Translations under genes and position numbers: made by a program
In this document: positions 49,077 through 58,755 of the stretch, piece by piece
How the letters are laid out: each line of letters starts with the position of its first letter
Position numbering within the stretch: the stretch's first letter is position 1
Notes under the pieces: generated by a model
The model's database searches: none
What the model saw: only the letters and a program-made list of their open reading frames with translations
Told to the model about the DNA's origin: nothing
Assembly: GCF_937920985.1 (NCBI RefSeq)
Contig: NZ_CALDXR010000029.1
Location: 1 to 58,850, forward strand
Origin: an uncultured Phascolarctobacterium sp.
Lineage (GTDB): Bacteria; Bacillota; Negativicutes; Acidaminococcales; Acidaminococcaceae
Reading direction: 5' to 3'
Length of the DNA stretch: 58,850 nt

Positions 49077-50084
49077 ATGGAATTTGATGATAGAATTATT
49101 GCCGGGGCGGAACAGGAAGCAGATGGCTGGCAGTACAGCCTGCGTCCGCGTCTGTTAAATGAATATATAGGTCAGACGCAGGTCAAGGATAATCTGTCGA
49201 TTTTCATTAAGGCTGCCGCTGCCCGCCACGAAGCGCTGGATCATGTGCTGCTGTTCGGGCCTCCGGGCCTGGGCAAAACTACGCTGGCCAACATTATTGC
49301 CAATGAGCTTAATGTCAACATCCGCGTTACCAGCGGACCGGCGATTGAACGTCAGGGAGATTTGGCAGCAATCTTAACCAATCTTGGCGACAATGATGTA
49401 CTTTTTATTGACGAAATCCACCGCTTGTCCAAGACCGTAGAGGAAATCCTGTATTCTGCTATGGAGGATTTTGCGTTAGATATTATTATCGGCAAAGGTC
49501 CGGCGGCGCGCAGCGTGCGTCTGGACCTGCCGCATTTTACGCTTATCGGCGCTACCACGCGCCTGGGCGCGATAGCAGCGCCTTTGCGTGACCGCTTCGG
49601 CGTGCAGTGCTGCCTGGAATTTTATAAGCCGGAGGAGCTGCAGTTTATTATTACACGTGCAGCGGAAATCCTGAATGTGAAAATCGACCAGGAAGGCGCT
49701 ATGGAAATTGCCCGCCGCAGCAGAGGCACGCCGCGTATTGCGAACCGTCTGCTGAAGCGTGTGCGCGATTTTGCACAGGTGCTGGGTGTGGAGGTTATCG
49801 ACCGTCAGCTGGCAGACGAGGCATTGGCCAAGCTGGAGGTTGACCGCTACGGCTTCGACCGCAATGACCGCAAAATCCTGACAACCATCGTCAAAACCTT
49901 CGGTGGCGGTCCTGTCGGCATCGAAACGATTGCTGCAGCCGTAAGCGAGGAGTCCTCAACCATTGAAGATGTAATCGAGCCGTATCTGATGCAGCAGGGA
50001 ATGCTGAACCGCACCTCGCGCGGACGTATGGCAACACGCGAAACCTACAGATATCTGGGAATGCCATATCCCGAAAATCAATGA
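49077..50084 (+). CDS. ruvB: Holliday junction DNA helicase subunit RuvB
   Basis: A 335-residue AAA+ motor. Walker A is GPPGLGKTTLA, Walker B is DVLFIDEIHRL, sensor 1 is GATTRLGA, and the arginine finger region is PLRDRFG. The C-terminal winged helix contains FGGGPVGIETIAAAVSEE. AGGAGG precedes ATG. Together with RuvA it drives branch migration for RuvC. Confidence 0.98.
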   Translation: MEFDDRIIAGAEQEADGWQYSLRPRLLNEYIGQTQVKDNLSIFIKAAAARHEALDHVLLFGPPGLGKTTLANIIANELNVNIRVTSGPAIERQGDLAAILTNLGDNDVLFIDEIHRLSKTVEEILYSAMEDFALDIIIGKGPAARSVRLDLPHFTLIGATTRLGAIAAPLRDRFGVQCCLEFYKPEELQFIITRAAEILNVKIDQEGAMEIARRSRGTPRIANRLLKRVRDFAQVLGVEVIDRQLADEALAKLEVDRYGFDRNDRKILTTIVKTFGGGPVGIETIAAAVSEESSTIEDVIEPYLMQQGMLNRTSRGRMATRETYRYLGMPYPENQ

Positions 50085-50110
50085 AGCAGCCAAGCTGCTC
50101 AGGAGGAAAA

Positions 50111-50713
50111 ATGAAATTATTATTACACGCCTGCTGTGGCCCCTGCGCCTGTTATCCTACGGAGCAGCTGACGGCAGCGGGTACAGATTTCGATATTTTG
50201 TTTTTTAATCCTAACATTCATCCATACAAGGAGTTCAAGCACAGGCTGAGCACGCTGCGGGAGTTTTGTGAAAAGAAGCGTTACAATCTTATTATCGACA
50301 AAAGCTATCCAATAGAGGAATGCATTCGCGGTATGCTGGCGGAGCCAACTGTGCGCTGCGCCTTCTGCTATCGTATGCGCTTGCGCTACGCAGCGCAGTT
50401 CGCCAAGGAAAACGGCTACGATGCCTTTTCTACTACGTTGCTCGTCAGTCCCTATCAGCGCCATGAGCTGATAAAAAAGGAGGCTGAAGCCGCAGCGGCG
50501 GAGTTCGGTATTCCGTTCTATTATGAAGACTTCCGCGTCGGCTATCAGCGCGGCGTGAATATCAGCCTGGAGCTGGGGCTGTATCGCCAGCAGTACTGCG
50601 GCTGTGTCTTCAGCGAGCGCGACCGCTACGAAATCCGCAAAAAGCCGAAGGCTGAAGCAGCGCAGGATAAGTTTGTGGTTGTAAGCAAAAATATTAAAAT
50701 GGTGAACAGATAA
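50111..50713 (+). CDS. queH: Epoxyqueuosine reductase QueH
   Basis: A 200-residue cobalamin-independent epoxyqueuosine reductase (former DUF208), doing the last step of queuosine synthesis in tRNA. The family cysteines are visible: HACCGPCACY at the N-terminus, RCAFCYRMR in the middle and QQYCGC near the C-terminus, ligands of a [4Fe-4S] cluster and a second iron. ATG 50111 with AGGAGG at 50101-50106 is preferred to ATG 50081, which overlaps the ruvB stop. queA and tgt follow two genes later, so most of the tRNA-dependent part of the pathway is clustered here. Confidence 0.93.
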   Translation: MKLLLHACCGPCACYPTEQLTAAGTDFDILFFNPNIHPYKEFKHRLSTLREFCEKKRYNLIIDKSYPIEECIRGMLAEPTVRCAFCYRMRLRYAAQFAKENGYDAFSTTLLVSPYQRHELIKKEAEAAAAEFGIPFYYEDFRVGYQRGVNISLELGLYRQQYCGCVFSERDRYEIRKKPKAEAAQDKFVVVSKNIKMVNR

Positions 50714-50749
50714 AGGCTGACGGATAATTGGAGTTTAATGGCAAGCAGT

Positions 50750-50950
50750 AGAAAAGCCTCTCCTAGGGGAGAGGTGGCATCGCGTAGCGATGACGGAGAG
50801 GGGATTTCTATAAAGCTACGTTGCTTGTATTCCCCTCTCAGTCACCCTATCGGGTGACAGCCGCCCCAGGGCGCCTTCTCTTGCCCTGCGGGCAATTCAC
50901 CTTGTCCCCCCCTAGGGGAGCCTCTCTGGCCATATGTCCTCAAAGGGAGC
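50750..50950 (+). repeat. Palindromic intergenic repeats after queH
   Basis: The 290-base gap contains GCCTCTCCTAGGGGAGAGGTG, a variable palindrome (CATCGC/GCGATG) and CGGAGAGGGG, the same plan as at 2119. This is followed by a further CACCC-TATCG-GGGTG hairpin, GCCCTGCGGGC, and a CCCCTAGGGG remnant. No gene or promoter is evident in it. Confidence 0.65.
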
Positions 50951-51003
50951 CTTTCACTGTTCACTGCTCCTCTTCTTAAACTTAGCAAATCGAGGAAAAG
51001 TAT

Positions 51004-52293
51004 ATGCTTAAAAAATTACTGATACTGTTTGTACTGTTATTTACTTTTATATTTGCCTCTGCTGCAGCTGCCGCCGAGCAAATCCGTATAGGAATTGTGG
51101 TGGGGCAGGCAACGGCAGAGCTGAGCTGTGAGGATGAATTCACAGTGCGTGATTCGGCGGGCAAAACGACTACGATGCCCAAGGGAAAATATTTCATCCA
51201 TGTGCAGCAGGGAAAGCTTTTCTTTGATGATAACAATGAATTTGGTAATGAAGCGTTTGTTGCTGCGGCGGCAGGCAAAAGCTCACCGCAAATCAATAAA
51301 CGCAGTTATAAAGGGGATTTTCAGCTTCGTGCTGAGCAGGGGGATAAGCTTTTGGTAGTTAACAGACTGCCTTTGGAGAATTATCTGGCGAGTGTGCTGC
51401 CTGCCAAAACGATGGTCGTATGGCCTGATGAGGTCATCAAGGCCCAGGCAGTTGCTGCCCGCAGCTATGCTATGTATAAAATGGAGCAGAGCAAAAATGC
51501 TTATGCTTTGCTGGCAACAGATAAGGAGCTGCCTTACGAAGGCACAGGCAAGCGCATCGAAAAGTCTGCTGTGACGAAGCTGATTCAGGCGACGAAGGGG
51601 CAGTATCTTGCTGATGCTTACGGACGTGCCATCGAAGCAGTAACCACCTCGAGCACTGGCGGCAGAACCGAAAGCGCTTTAAATCTTTGGGGAACTCCCG
51701 TCAGCTATCTGCAGTCGGTAGAGGATTACGACAGCGATAGTCCTGAATATACCTGGGAACGTCGCGTGACACCGGCGTTTTTGGAAGGCTTGCTGGCGCA
51801 GCGTGGCTATGCTGCTGGCAAGCTGACAAGCATTCGCCTGTCACCGCTAGATGACGCAGGTGTTGACAGAACGCCTACGGGACGGGTAAAATATATTATC
51901 CTCTCCGGTGAAGCTGCCACTGTAAAAATCAGTGGCGATGAGCTGGTGGAGCTGTTGGGATTGAACAGCGCTCTGTTTGAGCTGGAAACCGGTACACCGG
52001 TGCCAGAAACGCTCAAGGTGCCTATTGAAGATCATTATGGTATGGAAATTGGCAGCAAGGATATAGACATCAAGGTTAATGAGTCGAAAAGGCCTGTCTG
52101 GAAAAATTTAGTCCGTAGCTACCATCTTTTGGGAGGCGGCAAGGAGGAAAAAATAATTTTCCATGGCAAGGGTAAGGGCTCCGGCCTTGGCTTAAGTGCC
52201 TGGGGGGCGCGCGGCCTGGCGAATGCTGATGCCAAAGCAACCTATAAAACGATTCTGGCACACTATTATCCCGGAGCTAAGCTTGTCCGTTAG
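51004..52293 (+). CDS. SpoIID/LytB-domain protein
   Basis: A 429-residue exported protein: signal peptide (LILFVLLFTFIFASAAAAA), then the SpoIID domain with LPLENYLASVLPAKTMVVWPDEVIKAQAVAARSYA and TSSTGGRTESA, and a C-terminal part ending in HGKGKGSGLGLSAWGARGLA. SpoIID is a lytic transglycosylase acting on peptide-stripped glycan in sporulation, but homologues occur in non-sporulating Negativicutes. Its location between ruvB/queH and queA is the usual one in this lineage. GAGGAAAAG precedes ATG. Confidence 0.9.
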   Translation: MLKKLLILFVLLFTFIFASAAAAAEQIRIGIVVGQATAELSCEDEFTVRDSAGKTTTMPKGKYFIHVQQGKLFFDDNNEFGNEAFVAAAAGKSSPQINKRSYKGDFQLRAEQGDKLLVVNRLPLENYLASVLPAKTMVVWPDEVIKAQAVAARSYAMYKMEQSKNAYALLATDKELPYEGTGKRIEKSAVTKLIQATKGQYLADAYGRAIEAVTTSSTGGRTESALNLWGTPVSYLQSVEDYDSDSPEYTWERRVTPAFLEGLLAQRGYAAGKLTSIRLSPLDDAGVDRTPTGRVKYIILSGEAATVKISGDELVELLGLNSALFELETGTPVPETLKVPIEDHYGMEIGSKDIDIKVNESKRPVWKNLVRSYHLLGGGKEEKIIFHGKGKGSGLGLSAWGARGLANADAKATYKTILAHYYPGAKLVR

Positions 52294-52338
52294 CAGGAAG
52301 CTATGTCCTGTAATATATAAGAAAAGAGAGAAATTTAC

Positions 52339-53367
52339 ATGTTAGTAACTGATTTTGATTATGAGCTGCCACAGGAGCTGATTGCTCAGCATCCTATGGA
52401 GCCACGTGACCATTCGCGTCTGCTGGTGGTTGACAAAAAAACTGGTGAAATTGAGCACAAGCATTTTTATGACCTGGTAAATTATCTTAAGCCCGGTGAC
52501 GTGCTGGTGTTTAATGATACCCGCGTTATTCCTGCACGTTTGCATGGTACGAAGGATACCGGCGCTCATGTCGAGGTGTTTCTGCTGACTCGCAGAGATG
52601 CAACCGACTGGGAGGTTCTGGTACGCCCCGGCAAAAAACTGCAGGTTGGTGCCAAGATTAAATTCAGCGATGAATTGAGCTGCGAGGTTATCGAGCACAC
52701 CGACTTCGGCGGACGCGTAGTACGCTTCAAGTATGACGGTATCTTCGAAGAAATTCTTGACCGTCTGGGTGAAACTCCTCTGCCGCCGTATATTACGGCA
52801 CCGCTGGAGGATAAGGAGCGTTATCAGACTGTTTATAACCGTGAGCGCGGCAGTGCTGCCGCTCCGACTGCAGGCCTGCACTTTACCAAAGAGCTGCTGC
52901 AGAAAATCAAGGAAATCGGCTGCGAAGAGGTTTTTGTAACGCTGCATGTAGGCCTTGGTACCTTCCGTCCCGTAAGCGAGGCGAAGATTGAAGACCACAA
53001 GATGCATAAGGAGTTCTACACCGTATCGCAGGAGGCAGCGGATGCAGTAAATAAGGCGAAGGCTGAAGGCCGCCGTATTATTGCGGTAGGCACCACGGCA
53101 GTACGCACTCTGGAGGCTGCAGGCGCTGACGGTCAGCTGCACGCCGGCAGCAGCTGGACGAATATCTTCATCTACCCTGGCTATAAATTCCGTCTGGTAG
53201 ATGACCTCGTAACCAACTTCCATCTGCCGCAGAGCACGCTGCTGATGCTGGTAAGCACTCTGTCTACCCGTGAGATTATGCTGCAGACTTATAAGAAAGC
53301 GGTTGAAGAAAAATATCGCTTCTTCTCCTTTGGCGATGCCATGTTTATTACAGACCTCAATAAATAA
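52339..53367 (+). CDS. queA: tRNA preQ1(34) S-adenosylmethionine ribosyltransferase-isomerase
   Basis: A 342-residue enzyme moving the ribosyl group of SAM onto preQ1 in tRNA to give epoxyqueuosine. Signature segments are FNDTRVIPARLHG, GSAAAPTAGLHFT, HVGLGTFRPV and NFHLPQSTLLMLV. Length is standard. It is followed by tgt, the enzyme for the preceding step. Confidence 0.97.
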   Translation: MLVTDFDYELPQELIAQHPMEPRDHSRLLVVDKKTGEIEHKHFYDLVNYLKPGDVLVFNDTRVIPARLHGTKDTGAHVEVFLLTRRDATDWEVLVRPGKKLQVGAKIKFSDELSCEVIEHTDFGGRVVRFKYDGIFEEILDRLGETPLPPYITAPLEDKERYQTVYNRERGSAAAPTAGLHFTKELLQKIKEIGCEEVFVTLHVGLGTFRPVSEAKIEDHKMHKEFYTVSQEAADAVNKAKAEGRRIIAVGTTAVRTLEAAGADGQLHAGSSWTNIFIYPGYKFRLVDDLVTNFHLPQSTLLMLVSTLSTREIMLQTYKKAVEEKYRFFSFGDAMFITDLNK

Positions 53368-53426
53368 GATTTTTTTGCCTTCGCCGCAAAGCCGAAGGCG
53401 CTGATAAATATTTTTAGGAGTTGCAT

Positions 53427-54542
53427 ATGACAAAACACGCAGTAACCTACGAACTAATAAAAGAATGTCCGCGCAGCGGCGCACGTCTTGGCCGCCTGCA
53501 TACGCCGCATGGTACCTTTGAAACTCCGATGTTTATGCCTGTCGGCACACAGGCAACGGTAAAAACTCTGGCACCGGAAGAGCTGTATGATATGGGCAGC
53601 CAGGTTATTTTGTCTAATACATATCATCTGTTTTTGCGTCCCGGTCACGAGCTGGTGCGCAAGGCAGGCGGCTTGCATAAGTTTATGAATTATAAGCGCG
53701 GTATGCTTACCGACAGCGGTGGCTTTCAGGTATTCAGCTTGGGTGCAATGCGCAAAATCACCGAAGAGGGCGTAATGTTCCGTTCGCATATCGACGGCAG
53801 CAAGCAGTTCCTCTCGCCGGAGGTTTCTACTCAGGTGCAGGAGGCACTGGGCGCTGATATCGCGATGGCCTTTGATGAATGCATCCCGTATCCCGCTGAT
53901 TTTGATTACGCTAAGCGTTCTACCGAGCGTACCACCCGTTGGGCCAAGCGCTGCCTGGAAACGCATACACGCGAGGACCAGTCCATGTTCGGTATCGTGC
54001 AGGGCGGTATGTATCCTGAGCTGCGCCGCATGAGCGTGCAGCAGCTGACAGAGCTGGACTTTGCCGGTTATGGTATCGGCGGTCTGTCCGTAGGCGAGCC
54101 TAAGCCTATGATGTACGATATTCTTTCGCAGACCACCGAGCTGATGCCGAAGGATAAGGCCCGTTATCTGATGGGCGTAGGCACTGCCGACTGCATTGTA
54201 GAGGCAGTAAACCTGGGCGTTGATATGTTTGACTGTGTGTTCCCGACACGCGTTGCCAGAAACGGCACCGCTATGACGCATACTGGCCGTCTGGTAGTAC
54301 GCAACGCAACCTACGCTGAGGACTTCCGTCCGATTGAGGAAGGCTGTGACTGCTATGCCTGCCGTAACTTCAGCCGTGCTTATATCCGCCATCTGTTTAA
54401 GGCAGAGGAGATTTTCGGCCTGAGACTCTTGTCTATTCATAATCTGCATTTCCTGCTGCATTTCGCTAAGGAAATCCGTGAGGCAATCGCTAATGACTGC
54501 TTCCCTGAGTTCCGCGAAAGATTCTTAGAAAATTATCGTTGA
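53427..54542 (+). CDS. tgt: tRNA-guanine transglycosylase
   Basis: A 371-residue enzyme exchanging guanine 34 for preQ1 in tRNAs with GUN anticodons. Catalytic and substrate residues are in TDSGGFQVFSLG, AFDECIPYPADF and GIVQGGMYPELR. The zinc site is CDCYACRNFSRAYIRH with a downstream HNLHF histidine. ATG 53427 has AGGAG six bases before it; TTG 53421 is too close. Confidence 0.97.
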   Translation: MTKHAVTYELIKECPRSGARLGRLHTPHGTFETPMFMPVGTQATVKTLAPEELYDMGSQVILSNTYHLFLRPGHELVRKAGGLHKFMNYKRGMLTDSGGFQVFSLGAMRKITEEGVMFRSHIDGSKQFLSPEVSTQVQEALGADIAMAFDECIPYPADFDYAKRSTERTTRWAKRCLETHTREDQSMFGIVQGGMYPELRRMSVQQLTELDFAGYGIGGLSVGEPKPMMYDILSQTTELMPKDKARYLMGVGTADCIVEAVNLGVDMFDCVFPTRVARNGTAMTHTGRLVVRNATYAEDFRPIEEGCDCYACRNFSRAYIRHLFKAEEIFGLRLLSIHNLHFLLHFAKEIREAIANDCFPEFRERFLENYR

Positions 54543-54683
54543 TAACAAGGATTTTTCCGATTTGCAGAGAATATATAAAAGTGGTATAAATAAACCAAAC
54601 TATTGCATACTAAAAGGTTTGCAAGAGGAACCTGCAAATATGTCCGAATTTGCGGGAAGTGATAAAATGTGGAGGTGTTCAAT

Positions 54684-54974
54684 ATGCAAGGTGGAGATAC
54701 AATGGCTTTGCTTAATTCTCTCTGGCCCTTTGTTTTAATGGGCGGCATATTCTATTTCATGCTGTGGAAACCCCAGAAAAAAGAGCAGCAGAAAAGACAG
54801 GATTTGTTAAATAGCCTTAAGGAAGGCGACGAAATCATTACCATTGGTGGTATCTATGGTAAGATTACGGCTATTTCTGAAAAACGCGTTAAGGTAGAAG
54901 TTGCCGAGGGCGTAGTAATCGAAATGGCGCGCAACGCTGTCAGCGGCTTCCAAAACCCCGCTAAGAATTCCTGA
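54684..54974 (+). CDS. yajC: Preprotein translocase accessory subunit YajC
   Basis: A 96-residue single-helix protein: FVLMGGIFYFMLWKPQKKEQQKRQ followed by a small domain with EGDEIITIGGIYGKI, as in YajC. It forms a complex with SecD and SecF. ATG 54684 has GGAGG eight bases upstream; ATG 54702 is possible. A folate gene lies between it and secD. Confidence 0.93.
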   Translation: MQGGDTMALLNSLWPFVLMGGIFYFMLWKPQKKEQQKRQDLLNSLKEGDEIITIGGIYGKITAISEKRVKVEVAEGVVIEMARNAVSGFQNPAKNS

Positions 54975-55558
54975 TGGTGATTGCAGAAGAAAAAGTTGAG
55001 CTGCGCAAGTATTTTAAAAGGCTGCGGTCGCAACTGACCGCAGAGCAGGTTGCATCCGGCAGCCTGCTGACTGCCCGTCAGATACTGGCCTGTGATGCAT
55101 ATCGCAAAGCGAGTTGCATCATGGGCTATTTGGCTTTCGGAAATGAGCTGTCTGTAGACCTGGTGTTGCAGCAGGCCTTGCACGACGGCAAGACTGTTGC
55201 TGTGCCGCTGGTACAGTCGGCTACGGAGATGGCTCCTGTTCAGCTGGAGAACATGCTGAACTTTGAGCTTGACCGTTACGGCATCCGCAGCGTCCGCCAG
55301 CCGGCGAAGCTGCTGCAGCCGCAGCAGCTTGACCTTGTACTGGTGCCTGGAGTGGCCTTCGGCCGCGACGGCAGCAGACTGGGGATGGGCGCAGGCTATT
55401 ACGACCGTTTTCTGCCGCAGGCGGAAAACGCATTGCTCATGGGCATCGCTTACGATGCTTTTATTCAGCCGAGTCTGCCGCGGGATGAATTTGACGTGCT
55501 TGTACAGCTTTTAGCAAGTGAAAGCGGGATTACCACTCTCAGTCCGCTTAGCTTATAA
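54974..55558 (+). CDS. 5-formyltetrahydrofolate cyclo-ligase
   Basis: A 194-residue ATP-dependent enzyme converting 5-formyl- to 5,10-methenyl-tetrahydrofolate. The family end motif GVAFGRDGSRLGMGAGYYDRFL and the N-terminal RKYFKRLRSQL are present. ATG shares its A with the yajC stop (TGATG). It is an unrelated metabolic gene inside the yajC-secDF operon. Confidence 0.93.
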   Translation: MVIAEEKVELRKYFKRLRSQLTAEQVASGSLLTARQILACDAYRKASCIMGYLAFGNELSVDLVLQQALHDGKTVAVPLVQSATEMAPVQLENMLNFELDRYGIRSVRQPAKLLQPQQLDLVLVPGVAFGRDGSRLGMGAGYYDRFLPQAENALLMGIAYDAFIQPSLPRDEFDVLVQLLASESGITTLSPLSL

Positions 55559-55602
55559 ATTAAATCCAGTTAATCCAAAAAAATCTTAAGGAGGAAGTTA
55601 TT

Positions 55603-56841
55603 TTGCGTTGGAATGAATTCGGGAAATTTCTGATTGTCGCTTTGGCGATTATCGGCGGTTTCTGCGTATACATCTCGCCTCTGGCTAATTCCATTAAACA
55701 GGGCTTGGATCTGCAAGGTGGTACTCATGTAGTTTTACAGGCAGTGGATACGCCGGAACTTAAGGTTGACGATGACGCTGTCAACCGCAGTGTAAAGGTT
55801 ATTGAGCGTCGTGTCAATGAGTTGGGCCTGACCGAACCTGTTATTCAGCGTCAGGGCAAAGACCGTATTATTGTTGAACTGCCGGGCGTAAAGGACCCTG
55901 AAAAAGCTATTTCTATGCTGGGCCGTACCGCTATGCTGCAGTTCAAGGATGAAAGCGGCAAGGTTGTCCTCACAGGCAGTGACCTGAAGGACGCTAAGGC
56001 ACAGGTTTCCCAAGGCAATCAGGCTGTAGTTGGCCTGGAATTTAATGATGCAGGCGGCAAAAAATTTGCTGACCTTACTGCCCGCAATGTAGGCAAAAAA
56101 ATTGCTATCGAGCTTGACGGTCAGGTACTGACTGCTCCTGTAGTACAGGAAGCTATCACCGGCGGTCATGCACAGATTTCCGGCTCCCGTAACGTTGAGG
56201 AGGCCGAGCATCTGGCAATCCTGCTGCGCAGCGGCAGTTTGCCGGTTAAAATCGAAGTTATGGAAAACCGTACCGTTGGTCCTACCCTCGGTCAGGATTC
56301 CAAGGACAAGAGTGTTAAAGCCTTCAGCATCGGTATCATCGGCGTATTTGTCTTCATGCTGCTGTTCTACCGTCTGGCAGGCGTAGTTGCGGACATTGCT
56401 CTGCTGCTGTACGTAATGCTGCTGCTGCTGGTAATGCGTTATCTGGGTGCAACACTGACACTGCCCGGTATCGCAGGTATTATCCTGTCTGTCGGCATGG
56501 CGGTTGACGCCAACGTACTGATTTTCGAACGCTTCAAGGAAGAAGTTAAGCGCGGCAAAACTCTGCGCAGTGCGATGGATTCCGGCTTTGGCCGTGCTAT
56601 CGTAACCATCCTTGACTCCAACCTTACTACTATTATGGCCGCAGCCGTACTGTTCTACCTGGGCACCGGTCCTATCAAGGGCTTTGCTGTTACCCTGGCA
56701 CTTGGTACCTTGCTGAGTATGTTTACCGCAGTAACCGTTACCAAATTCCTGCTGCGCTTTTTGATTTACAGTAACATCACCAAGAGTCCCTTCCTGTTTG
56801 GTGCAAAAGCACCGAAAGCAAAAGAGGAGGTGGCTAAATAA
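55603..56841 (+). CDS. secD: Protein translocase subunit SecD
   Basis: A 412-residue membrane protein with six helices and a periplasmic P1 domain. The first helix is followed by LDLQGGTHVVLQ. TM4 has ILSVGMAVDANVLIFERFKEE with the functional Asp. Start is TTG 55603 with AAGGAGG before it; no ATG or GTG fits. It is shorter than E. coli SecD (615) as in other Firmicutes. It uses the proton gradient to aid late translocation. Confidence 0.96.
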   Translation: MRWNEFGKFLIVALAIIGGFCVYISPLANSIKQGLDLQGGTHVVLQAVDTPELKVDDDAVNRSVKVIERRVNELGLTEPVIQRQGKDRIIVELPGVKDPEKAISMLGRTAMLQFKDESGKVVLTGSDLKDAKAQVSQGNQAVVGLEFNDAGGKKFADLTARNVGKKIAIELDGQVLTAPVVQEAITGGHAQISGSRNVEEAEHLAILLRSGSLPVKIEVMENRTVGPTLGQDSKDKSVKAFSIGIIGVFVFMLLFYRLAGVVADIALLLYVMLLLLVMRYLGATLTLPGIAGIILSVGMAVDANVLIFERFKEEVKRGKTLRSAMDSGFGRAIVTILDSNLTTIMAAAVLFYLGTGPIKGFAVTLALGTLLSMFTAVTVTKFLLRFLIYSNITKSPFLFGAKAPKAKEEVAK

Positions 56842-57725
56842 TGAAGTTATCTATTGTTAAGCGTTATAAAATTTTCTTCGCTATTACCATCACCTTCCTG
56901 ATTATCGGTATCGGCTCCATGCTCTTCAAGGGCTTCAACTTGGGCATTGACTTTACCGGCGGCAGCATCATGGATCTGCAGTTCAACAAGCCTGTTACTG
57001 TATCTCAGGTACGTGATGTGCTCAAGGAAAAGGATCTGGGTAATGCTATTATCCAACTGGAAAGCAGCGACAGCAATGCCAAGAGCTCTAAGGGCGTGCT
57101 GATTCGTACCGGCGTTATCAGCGACGAGCAGCGTCAGCAGGTTATGACCGACCTGAAGAGCAAGCTTGGCGACTTTGCTATCCAGCGTGTTGAAAACGTT
57201 GGTGCTACCGTCGGCGGTGAGCTGATTCAACAGGCTGTTATGGCGATTGTGCTTTCCTGGTTCCTGATGATTGCTTATATCACCATCCGCTTTGAATTCC
57301 GCTTTGCTCTGGCAGCAATTGTCGCTTTGATTATCGACGTAATGGTAACTCTGAGCTATTTCTCTCTGTTCCATATGGAACTGGATTCCTCCTTCGTTGC
57401 AGCTCTGCTGACGGTTGTAGGTTATTCTGTCAACGGTACTATCGTTATCTTCGACCGTATCCGTGAAAACCTGAAAATCCATCGCCGTAGCGAAAGCATG
57501 ACGGAAATGGTAGACAACAGTATCTGGCAGACCATGGGACGCAGTATCTATACTGTAGGTACCTCTCTGTTCGCTGTTGTAGCTATCTTCATCTGGGGCG
57601 GCGAAACTATCCGCAATTTCTCCTTTGCGATGCTGGTAGGCTTCTCCAGTGGTGCTTATACCTCCACCTTCCTGGCAGGTCCGTTATGGATGATGCTGCG
57701 TAAGCTGAAACCCGGCAGAGACTAA
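56841..57725 (+). CDS. secF: Protein translocase subunit SecF
   Basis: A 294-residue partner of SecD with six helices: GIDFTGGSIMDLQF after the first helix and VVGYSVNGTIVIFDRIREN in TM4, where SecF has Asn rather than a second acidic residue. Its ATG shares a base with the secD stop (TAATG), so the two are translationally coupled. A terminator follows. Confidence 0.96.
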   Translation: MKLSIVKRYKIFFAITITFLIIGIGSMLFKGFNLGIDFTGGSIMDLQFNKPVTVSQVRDVLKEKDLGNAIIQLESSDSNAKSSKGVLIRTGVISDEQRQQVMTDLKSKLGDFAIQRVENVGATVGGELIQQAVMAIVLSWFLMIAYITIRFEFRFALAAIVALIIDVMVTLSYFSLFHMELDSSFVAALLTVVGYSVNGTIVIFDRIRENLKIHRRSESMTEMVDNSIWQTMGRSIYTVGTSLFAVVAIFIWGGETIRNFSFAMLVGFSSGAYTSTFLAGPLWMMLRKLKPGRD

Positions 57726-57730
57726 GATTA

Positions 57731-57782
57731 AAAATTATAGCCTGTGTGCATTCATACCAATGAATGCTGCAGGCTATTTTTT
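57731..57782 (+). terminator. Terminator of the yajC-secDF operon
   Basis: ATAGCCTG pairs with CAGGCTAT, and an inner TGCATTCAT pairs with ATGAATGC; the stem runs into a T-run. Confidence 0.88.
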
Positions 57783-57916
57783 CTTGTTTTTACTACTGAA
57801 AAAGGCTACAATAGAAGGCGTAATGATAAGCTGTTAACCAGCATGGCTGTCGCTTTTTAGCATATAGCAAGCACAGCACTTCACATAATCTTTAGCCATA
57901 AGCAGGGAGAAGCACA

Positions 57917-58693
57917 ATGATTTATGTATTGAAATTTATCGCAGCCTTTTTGCTGCCACCGGGTTTATTTGTTTTACTCGGAATAATCTTGAGTATTTAT
58001 TTATGGCGTAAGCGCCAGCGCTTTGGTTGCTTAGCTTTTCGCTTAAGCGCCTGCCTGACGCTGTTGTTATATCTTAGCTGCACCTTAGTGGGTGCCAAGC
58101 TTTTGGGGCAGCCCTTGGAAAACCGTTATAGTCAGCAGCAGCCTGCTGCTGCGCAGGTGATAGTGGTTCTGGGCGGCGGCAGCGTCGGCTCTGTGCCTGA
58201 CGGCACTGAGCGCGGCGGCCTGATGTCCGCCGGTGCGGCGCGTCTGCTGACGGCAGCGCGCCTGGCGAAGCAGCATTCGCTGCCGGTGCTCATCAGCGGC
58301 GGGCAGGTGTTCAGCGATGGCGCAAGCGAGGCGCTGGTCGCCGAGCGGATTCTGTTACAGCTGGGACTGCCGCAGGAGCAGATTATCGTCGAGACGCAGG
58401 CCAGGACAACGAAAGAAAATGCTGCCTATTCTGCTGCACTCTGCCGTGAACGCGGCTATAAAAATGTACTGCTGCTGACAAGCGCGCTGCATATGCCTCG
58501 CAGCATGCAGTTCTTTGAGCGTTATTTAGGCGGGCAGGGCATTAAGGTTGCCGCCTATCCCTGTGATTACACGCTCAATCCTAAGGGGCAATTTAATCCG
58601 CGCTGGCTGGTGCCACAGCTGCAGGCATTTGATATAACCTGTATGGCATTACACGAATATGTGGGGATGGCAGGTGCTTTTTTACAGCGTTAA
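57917..58693 (+). CDS. DUF218/YdcF-family membrane protein (ElyC/SanA-like)
   Basis: A 258-residue protein with two N-terminal hydrophobic segments (LKFIAAFLLPPGLFVLLGIIL and CLTLLLYLSCTLVGA) and a DUF218 domain: IVVLGGGSVGS, LPVLISGGQV, ARTTKENAAYSAAL and LLLTSALHMPRSMQFF. E. coli relatives ElyC and SanA affect envelope integrity; the enzymatic role is not established. AGGGAG precedes ATG. Confidence 0.9.
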   Translation: MIYVLKFIAAFLLPPGLFVLLGIILSIYLWRKRQRFGCLAFRLSACLTLLLYLSCTLVGAKLLGQPLENRYSQQQPAAAQVIVVLGGGSVGSVPDGTERGGLMSAGAARLLTAARLAKQHSLPVLISGGQVFSDGASEALVAERILLQLGLPQEQIIVETQARTTKENAAYSAALCRERGYKNVLLLTSALHMPRSMQFFERYLGGQGIKVAAYPCDYTLNPKGQFNPRWLVPQLQAFDITCMALHEYVGMAGAFLQR

Positions 58694-58726
58694 ATTGCAG
58701 TAGTCAGTTGCAAGCAGCCTGTGAAT

Positions 58727-58755
58727 TTGCATATTTTCCACCTTTTTTGTATAAT
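58727..58755 (+). promoter_or_regulatory. Promoter for a gene beyond the window end
   Basis: TTGCAT (58727-58732), 17 bases, TATAAT (58750-58755). The remaining 95 bases hold no credible start codon with a long frame, so the gene or leader it drives lies past the window. Confidence 0.65.
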